Source of the DNA: Costus lasius
Lineage: Eukaryota > Streptophyta > Magnoliopsida > Zingiberales > Costaceae
Direction: 5' to 3'
DNA length: 64,000 nt
Assembly (NCBI GenBank): GCA_027563935.2
Contig: CM050449.1
Coordinates: 83,917,178 to 83,981,177 of the forward strand
The notes beneath the pieces are model-generated. The model was not told the DNA's origin, ran no database searches, and saw nothing but the letters and a program-made list of their open reading frames with translations. This document shows, one piece after another, positions 57,187 to 64,000 of the stretch. A program made the translations under genes and the position numbers. The first letter of the stretch is position 1, and every line of letters starts with the position of its first letter.

Positions 57187-59085
57187 GTGTTCGCCCTCTG
57201 CAGTCTCGCACACACGGATTCCTCAAGTCTTCTTCTTCCTCGCCCGGTGCTAGCCTCGGGAAGAAGATCCATGCCTTAGGAGAGTCCTCCAAGCAACTTG
57301 CGCCACCACCAAGATGTGATGCGCCAAGGAGATGGAAGGAGAAGGGAACGCCGCAAGCCTTCTTGTTCCTTTGCGCCAAGGAAAGGAAGAGGAGAAGCAT
57401 GCTTGCACCCTTGATGGAAGAAGAAGAGCTTCAAGCTCTCCAAGCCGTCGCCCTCTAATGCTTCACGCCTCCAAGGAATTAGCATCATCAAGAGAGGGGG
57501 CGGCAAGGGCTTATTTATAGGAGCAAGAGGCGGTTAGGGGAGAAAGGCAAGTGTTGACAATTAGGGCATGATTCTAGGAGATTATTTAATCAAATATACT
57601 GATTAAATCTCCACTCCCATATGCGCCTAAGACTTGCCAAAGCAAGTATCAGCCATATGCGCCCATATCATGCCATATGAGGCATTAATCCCATCTATGC
57701 GCCTAGACTTAGTCAAGGCAATATAATGGATTGCCTAATGTGGCTTGGGCGCAAGTCCTAATCCAATTAGGACTCTAATTATGTTAATAATCAGCCCACA
57801 ATTGTCAAACACAATCCAATCAATTATCTTGGGTGATTTATTCAAATCCAATTTGATTTAATCACCTAGGAGATACCAAACAAGGCATAGGCGCAAATCC
57901 TAGTCCAACTAGAATCCCATATGCGCCTATCCAATTAATTCATCCCCATTATACCCTTCAAGCCTCATAGCCCTTCAATACAACTTATTAGCAAGCCCAA
58001 CTAAACAATGGGCCAAGCCCAAAGTCCATTATGCATGTTAACCAAGCTATTGGATCCAATCCAATTTAACCCATGGTCAAATGAGGTTAACCATGGTTAA
58101 TTTGATCAATATGCTAAAAACGAAAGTTGGCTCCAATAAGTTTCTTCCATCTCATCAGGCCCATTGGCGCTGATGAAATCTCCCAAATAGATCCGAGTTA
58201 TCCAATAACTCGATCTAAAGGCTACCCGATCAATATGAAAACTAGAGTATCAAGGTGTGCGACCCTGTAGGTTCCTCTAACGCTGGCAGTGCTAACCAAA
58301 GGTCATCATAAGCAGTGAGTGGCACCTAGCAGTACATCGCTGCTACCCAGGTCATTGGAATAGATATCGACATCGACATCCCCATCATCGCAACTAGGTA
58401 CAGATGCATTACAGTCTCTTTGCCGAACTGATATCCGATTAGACAAGTGTGTCACCACTTGTTTTCACCCAATCACATGGTTATGACTAAATTAGGTTCT
58501 CACCTGGGTATGGCCATACACTTTCAGTCATAGAACCATAGAGGAGCTCCATGGATATCATGCTTCCCTAAGGAAGGGGCAAATCCTATGTCTGTCCATT
58601 GACCTTCTCATATGGGTCGTGACATGCTCAATGACAACCGTTATGACCTCCCAACTACGGCGAGGTGTTAGGTTGTATCAAAGCAAGTCCCTAACCATAT
58701 AGAATGATCAATGACCTCAAGTCGAGGGATCAATGCATCTCCTGTCACTTATGAGGATAACTCATGACACCAAGTCATAGCCTCATAGCGGGTCTATCCA
58801 GTATATCCTCCAATGATATACCCATGTGTCTGCGTTAGCACCACGTGCCTAACCAGCCCACATACCAGTCTCTCAAGTACCAGAGCTGTCCCATATCCAC
58901 TCAGGTACATCGACTGGGGACAATCATTTGAGCACAGATCCAATCTGTCTCCAGGGACATTATCATGTAAGTACACAATCGCAGGTCAAACAATGATAAC
59001 GACAATGCCAGAAAGATATATGAATATCAGAGTTAAGTAGTACAAAGATGGACCAAAACTAGGTCCTAGGGCATATACACCAACA
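57187..59085 (-). repeat. Copia-B 5' LTR, right part
   Basis: Continues from 47892; the gtgtt at its start is the Copia-C duplication. U3 palindrome at 58508-58519. Ends caccaaca, then atatg. Confidence 0.93.
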
Positions 59086-59090
59086 ATATG

Positions 59091-59146
59091 TGTCTCATCT
59101 TATTTTATTACTTGAGGACAAACAAAGATTTAAGTCTGGGAGTATT
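59091..59146 (+). other. G4 polypurine region
   Basis: cttgaggacaaacaaag followed by tctgggagtatt directly before the 3' LTR; same arrangement as G1 on minus (2218-2260). Confidence 0.8.
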
Positions 59147-60452
59147 TGATGCCTTGTATTTTGATAGTGTTTTCTGATATTATTTTATCTTAAGATACGG
59201 CATATTCTGGTGTTTTTATGTAATTTTCAGGCTTATTTACTTGCTTTGTTCGGAATCTTCACTTTTCCTTGTCTTTTTGCAATTTCAGATAAAATCACTC
59301 ATTTTTAGAGCTTTTTGGAGATTTTAAAGTCATGGAATGATTTCATATGAAGAGACAAGTCTACACAGCAAATTTGGGATCAATCGGAGCTTTATTTGAA
59401 AATCACGGCCAGGTGAACACATCGGAGTTCACCCGTGATTCGCATGGAAGACTGGAACTTCATAGAATACTTCACAACCAACCCAAGATTTTGGTGTTCG
59501 GCTGTGATTTCATTGAAGACAATTTTCAAGAAAAGAACAGAACAATTCATAGCCTGGTGAACACGGAGGTGTTCGCCTATAATTTTTACTTCACAGAACT
59601 TCGCAGAATATTTCACAGGCGGGTGAACACGTTGGAGTTCAACCGTGATCGCGCTACTACCTGTTGACCTTTCACTAAATAGGAGAAAACATTTGCATCA
59701 TCTTCTCCTACCTCTCCTTAGTCTTTGTTTCTAGTTTTATTTGTTGATTGGAGAGATCTGTGCAGATTTGTATGGATTTTGTAGCATGAACCTTTAATTG
59801 GGACTTAGTTGAAGCCCATTGACTTTATCTATCATGTGAACTGAGTTTATTTTGATATTTTGAGTATTATCTGAGCATATTTTACTTAGTTGTGCTTATT
59901 TCATAATATTTCCTTGATCAAGTAGTATTGTATGTTAGTTGACACAGTTCTGACTGCAAGGAGAATCGTGTTGGCAGATCCACTAAGTAAAACTTGTGAA
60001 CCTCTAACACGAGAGTAGTTAGGGTTCATTTGAGGGTACCATGGTCTTTCATAGAACGCAATGGAATTACTTAAATCGACAAGGTACGAGAGTAGGAGAT
60101 CAATTTAAGTAGGTACCATGTTGTACTAACCGCAAGAGGACAACTTATACCATAAAAGAGATTCCTTATGCAAAATGATAAATTCATATATCAAATAAAT
60201 TATAGTTCAAATAGATCAATCAATATGGTGAATTCCGTAGTCCTGATATCTCTCAATTAGACACCCTTCATATTTCTATCATTGTTTTTCCTATTTTATT
60301 TGTAGTTGAGTATAATAACCTTATTTCCAAAACACAAAAATTAGATTGCTTAGCTTCTAAATATCAGAATATTTGGTACTTGACCCAGTTCCCTATGGGA
60401 TCGACATCTTTTGTATTACTTCAATAACGTCGTGCGCTTGTAGTGTCTATCA
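59147..60452 (+). repeat. 3' LTR of G4 (1306 bp)
   Basis: Starts TGATGCCTTG and ends GTGTCTATCA. It matches 33135-33694 over its 3' half. R/U5 markers as in the other Gypsy LTRs. This is the only complete LTR of G4; no target duplication can be tested because the 5' LTR start is missing. Confidence 0.85.
59403..59655. repeat. Dyad-repeat array in G4 U3
   Basis: Three to four motifs: ATCACGGccagGTGAAC...GTTCACccGTGAT (59402-59438), GGTGAACacggaggTGTTCGCC (59554-59576), and gcgGGTGAACacg...GAGTTCAaCCGTGAT (59617-59648). Offset about 255-505 bp from the LTR start. Confidence 0.8.
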
Positions 60453-60477
60453 AGGCTTGCAAATTTCGGTGATTGAG

Positions 60478-60522
60478 TTGACCCAGTTGACCTCGGGTGA
60501 CCAATTTTGACCTTGGTTGACT
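60478..60522 (+). promoter_or_regulatory. Cluster of four W-box motifs (TTGACC/T)
   Basis: TTGACC at 60478-60483, 60487-60492 and 60507-60512, and TTGACT at 60517-60522, upstream of the TATA box of the plus LTR. W boxes bind WRKY factors; a role here is inferred. Confidence 0.45.
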
Positions 60523-60726
60523 AGGTGTATGTCGATGAGTCAAAACTCGAGTCAACGCCGAGATCTGTGCGGGTACATGATCACATGTGACCACCAGCTT
60601 GAGTTTTGTCTAAATATTATATTCAGAGATAATAAATTAAATATTATTTAATTCATAACTTAAGTGGTGGTGCCACAACTTAACTCGTGAATATTTTAAA
60701 TAAAAATATTACGACTTAAGTGATTA

Positions 60727-61252
60727 GGCCCCGCTAGGGATGGCAACGGGGCGGGTCGAGGTCGGGTTTTGCCATCCCCGACCCGACCCCGACTTCCCCA
60801 TCCCCATCCCCGACCCCGACCCCGACGGGTTTAGAAAACCCAACCCTACACCCGACCCCGCGGGGAAACCCGACCCCGATCGGACTAAAAAATAAGTCTA
60901 TATTATAAATAATATTTTAAAATTATTTTTCATTTCATATACATAATATATAAATAAAAAATATTTTATATAAACTACACAATCATTTTTACATCAAACT
61001 ACTATAAATTTAGTACCTAAATTACAACTTAGAATGGGTAAATTTATCATTTTAATGATCTGCGTGGGTTCGGGGTCGGGTTCGGGGCGGGTACCTGAAT
61101 TTCCATACCCGACCCCGTCCCGACTTTATCCCGTTGGGTTTTCCCCGAACCCAACCCGAGACCCAGTCAACTCTGGTTTTTCCCGTTGACTTCGGGTCGG
61201 GTCAGGTCGGGGCAGGCCGGGGATGGGTTTTCTTGCCATCCCTAGGCCCCGT
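60727..61252. mobile_element. hAT-type MITE (510 bp) with 8-bp target duplication
   Basis: The element is 60735-61244, with 12-bp terminal inverted repeats TAGGGATGGCAA. Duplications ggccccgc (60727-60734) and ggccccgt (61245-61252) differ only in the last base. GC-rich subterminal regions are made of ccgaccccgac words and the middle is AT-rich. There is no transposase. TAGGGATG resembles Ac/Ds-type ends. Confidence 0.88.
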
Positions 61253-61260
61253 GTTACATC

Positions 61261-61270
61261 TATATAAATA
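61261..61270 (+). promoter_or_regulatory. TATA box of the plus LTR
   Basis: tatataaata just after the MITE; GC-rich transcript-like sequence follows. Confidence 0.5.
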
Positions 61271-61862
61271 TAGGGGCAAGGGGGGCGCATACAGGTGATT
61301 GTCGCATGCTCCAAGCCCTAGCCGCCTAGCCTCTCTTCCTCTTCTCCTCATAGCCGCCACTCTCCTTCGCATTATCGCTTATCTCTTGTGGTGATCTTCC
61401 TCTAGAGATCAGCCCCTTATTGGCGCATAGAGAAGGGGAGGAAGGTCTACATACTTCCTTGTCCTTGGCGCATCCTTCCTTGGATTGATGCTTGGATGAA
61501 GTTCTTCATAGGCGCAACATTCAAGTTGGCGCAAGTTGAAGAAGATCAGCCCTTTGGTGCAATTCCCTAAAGTTAGCGCAACCAAGGTGGGCTACTCCCT
61601 TGGCATGGATCTCCTCTCCCGAAGCTAGCACGTGTGTAGAGCGGAGGAGTCTCAAGATAGTCCGTGTGTGCGTGACTGCAGAAAACGAGCACTTGATTGT
61701 TTATATCACCGGCAACACTCAAGGGCTTCGCAAATAAGGTATAGTACTCTTCACATCCGACGGTCTTCTCTTGTAAGGGATCCTGGCTTTGGTGGGAATT
61801 TTGTTTCGGAACATCGCTTCCGCTGTAGTTTAAATTTTAAATTACCCCAGAGATTCCCAACA

Positions 61863-62888
61863 CAACATGCATATGATGTAGCAGCAATGGAGTTGCAATG
61901 TTGCATGATGGATCACAAGGTAGATCTTATAAAACAACTTTTGTTTTTTCAACAAATTGGACCTTAGCTTCACCTAGATGACGCTGGAGCAGATGAATAG
62001 TAAAAGTGTCATGGACTCTAACACTTAGTACTTTGATCTTCCTTTCTAGCAACATCTCTTTTATTCTCCTACAAATAGTTTGGAACTTTGGTGTACCAAA
62101 CCTCACATCCCTTGTTTTCATATCTTAATGCACAAACCAAGGTTTGTAATACTAATCCATACTAGTAAATTGGTTCTTCACTGGACTAACACATCGGTAC
62201 TGTACTGGTCGGTACTAAAATATATTACTTAGCTGGTCCCGACCATGTATTGGGATTAGTCCATGGTTGAACCAGTATGTACCACTTGTATTGCCCTGTA
62301 CAGAATGTACTTTAAACCTTGGCACAAACAATTAGCACATTATTGCTACATGTAATAGACAATCTTTAGTCCATAAAGATGATATTTAGCTATCTTAGTG
62401 CTCGTACATCGGCATGTTGGGTGATACAAATAGTGGGTGCATAAATATGTGATATTTAGCTGTTTGTGTAACTCCATGTATGGACATGTGGCATTTAGTT
62501 ACTTGAATGCTTTTCTCAAAAACAAGCATTACTATTATCGCCACATGTGTACTAAAGTAGATTGTGCATTCGTGGACATACTACACTTAGTTCTTAAACA
62601 AAAATATAGAAGAAAATCAAGTAATAAGAATATTAGAGGAGGTAATTGATGTTGTGGTTGAAGGGTCATGATTCGTGAGGGTCATGTCCAGGGGTCGAAT
62701 CCCGCTGCAGACGTAATATTTTCGGGGGTAACATGGAGCCGGAACGGGATTGGGGAGCCCTTGGGCCTGGCTTGGTTATGACTGGGGAACGTGTTAGATG
62801 CGCCGAAAGAGGCAAACACGGGTCATAACAAAGGTCAATCTCCATAGTGGTCAATTGAGTCAATAAGTCCTAATAGTCACTTAAGTGC
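61863..62888. other. Unassigned stretch
   Basis: I see no gene. Near 62205-62295 the cggtac/gtaccac words repeat (ggtactgtactggtcggtac). Near 62690-62705 a ggggtcgaatccc block looks like a T-arm but has no A box partner I trust. Confidence 0.35.
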
Positions 62889-63319
62889 TCAGTAATAGAT
62901 TATTCCTCCTTATACTTCAAATTTGAAAGCTTCCTAATTGCAAAAGGTTTGTTTATAGCATTCTTTCTCTCATAAAGTGCAGCTAATTTTTTCCAAGCAT
63001 TAGAAGAGCTTGTCTCTTGTGCTACATAGTGGAAGACACTGATATCCACCCATTTTCTGATCATTCCCAATGCTTTTCTGTCTAGGCTCATCCAATCACC
63101 ATCTAACATATCCTTTGGCTTAGCCGAATCACCCAATATAGGAACAATGCTTTTCCAAGCAGTCACCTTCTTGTCTTCTTTTCTCTCCCAAGAACAACCT
63201 GACGTATCTTCTTGCCCTTCTTGTTTTGGTTGCCACTCTAGCTTCACAAGACACACAGTAGAAACCCTTAGCCTTAGCTTATTAAATCTCAGCCACAAGA
63301 TGCAAATAAGTGAATGCAT
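62889..63319 (-). pseudogene. Copia gag relic
   Basis: The minus open frame (139 residues) contains WKSIVPILGDSAKPKDMLDG, DWMSLDRKALGMIRKWVDIS and NAWKKLAALYERKNAINKPF, matching the N-terminal half of Copia gag (Retrotran_gag_2 type). The conserved order DW...LDxKALxxIR...W.KL..LY..K is clear. The real gag start is not visible and homology stops at 62889; no protease, RT or LTR is adjacent. Confidence 0.7.
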
Positions 63320-63419
63320 CTAAGCCCTTAAACCAAAAGAGGAGAAAAAACATAAGCTGCAAGGAATAATAATAAAGAATTGCAATTTGGACTAAATCAT
63401 AGGGTTGGGCACACAAGCC

Positions 63420-64000
63420 CAACAGTAAAGGCCGGATATTTCCCAAAATCAAATATTCAATAAGCCGCTCAGGCTAGATATTTTTCAATTTAAAATATCC
63501 AACAAGCCACTGAGGCTGGATATTTCCCAAAATCAAATATCCTATATGCCGTTGAGGTCGAATATTTTTCAAATTATAATATCCAACAAGCCGTCGATGC
63601 CGGATATTTTCCAAAATCAAATATCTAATAAGCCGCCCAGGTTAGATATTTTCCAATTTAAAATATCCAACAGCCGTAAAAGGCCGGATATTTTCAAAAA
63701 TCAAATACTCAATAAGCCACTCAGGCCGGATATTTTCTAATTTAAAATATCCAACAAATATTTGAGGCTAGATATTTCACAAAATCAAATATCCAATATG
63801 CCACTGAGGCTGGATATTCTCCTAAATCAAATATCTAATAAGCCGCTCAAGCCTAATGTTTTTCAATTTAAAATATCCAACAAGCTATTGAGGCCGGATA
63901 TTTCCCAAATCCTAATGCTGATAAGCCACTAAGGCCTAGCACAAATTTAATCCAATTGCTCACAAGTTATAAGGCCGAGCACAAATTTAATCCAAATGTA
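63420..64000. repeat. 42-bp satellite, alternating monomers (84-bp dimer), hairpin-forming
   Basis: About 11 monomers alternate between aaaatcaaatatcc- and aatttaaaatatcc-types, each followed by aa-aagcc-ctcaggc-ggatatttt. Each has inverted repeats AATATCC/GGATATT around GCC/GGC. From about 63910 it changes to a variant (aaggc-gagcacaaatttaatcc) and runs past the window. The 64-aa ORF here is a product of the 42-bp period. Confidence 0.85.

Larger units (their letters stand above)
40289..59085 (-). mobile_element. Copia-B, carrying Copia-C in its 5' LTR
   Basis: LTRs at 40289-42379 and 47701-47892 + 57187-59085, duplication atatg, initiator-Met primer site at 47687-47699, polypurine tract at 42380. 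The LTRs differ by roughly 28 substitutions by eye plus one 5-bp indel near 42275/58985. Gag-pol is in the Copia-A group but broken by several frameshifts. Inserted into the 3' region of G4. Confidence 0.93.
60453..61862 (+). repeat. Plus LTR of Copia-B/C type 3' end, interrupted by a MITE
   Basis: The 3' terminus cttccgctgtag...aaattttaaatta...gattcccaaca mirrors the Copia-B/C LTR start in reverse complement. TATA at 61261-61270 on plus. The 5' limit is uncertain (it may begin near 60457). No primer site follows 61862, so it is a solo LTR or a 3' LTR. Confidence 0.55.

Noticed and set aside
60453..61862. Target duplication for the plus LTR
   Set aside because: No matching 5-bp repeats found around any plausible start, so boundaries are left open.
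62680..62705. Possible tRNA gene (ggggtcgaatccc)
   Set aside because: Only a T-arm-like block; no A box at the right distance and no acceptor stem.
63546..63740. 64-aa ORF with 14-residue repeats (SNKPxxPDIFQ)
   Set aside because: The 42-bp satellite period is divisible by three, so the frame stays open by chance.

Overview
The window is plant nuclear DNA made almost entirely of nested LTR retrotransposons. Copia and Athila-like Gypsy elements use the plant-type initiator-Met and tRNA-Asp primer sites, and there is one hAT-type MITE. I see no host gene, no rRNA, no complete tRNA and nothing prokaryotic. The density and youth of the insertions suggest heterochromatin of a large angiosperm genome. 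I cannot name the species.

Layout. 1-1163 is a Copia LTR cut by the window edge. 1164-8980 is a minus-strand Athila-like element (here G1) with LTR, an extra ORF, protease and gag but no RT or integrase; a 2.3-kb solo LTR (4365-6651) splits it. 9001-11430 is a plus Gypsy LTR fragment joined to a broken Copia gag-protease-integrase remnant, followed by a GA-rich minisatellite. 12.9-15.35 kb is a degenerate TCCTTGATCC-type array with a long-period higher-order pattern. 15680-16106 is a minus LTR fragment. 16107-19553 and 28642-29615 are one plus-strand Athila-like element (G2), split by the young element Copia-A (19554-28641, target-site duplication gagac). 29616-31835 is a minus Athila-like integrase/RNase H/RT remnant (G3). 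31975-33134 is a truncated Copia-B-type LTR.

33135-60452 is a plus Athila-like element (G4). It is interrupted by an inverted element fragment (G5, 34056-36658) and by Copia-B (40289-59085, duplication atatg). Copia-B in turn carries Copia-C (47893-57186, duplication gtgtt) inside its right LTR. 60453-61862 is a plus LTR holding a 510-bp hAT-type MITE. After that come a Copia gag relic (62.9-63.3 kb) and the start of a 42-bp-monomer satellite that runs off the window.

The elements record an insertion sequence: Athila-like elements first, then Copia-B, then Copia-C inside B. Copia-A is the youngest by LTR identity. The most interesting signals are cis-elements rather than genes. Four RNA hairpins in the leader RNAs of Copia-A, B and C keep position and pairing while the bases change. 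A 12-bp U3 palindrome keeps perfect dyad symmetry through paired changes. The Gypsy LTRs carry dyad-repeat arrays at a constant U3 position. Coding capacity is mostly broken; Copia-A is closest to intact, split by one in-frame stop.
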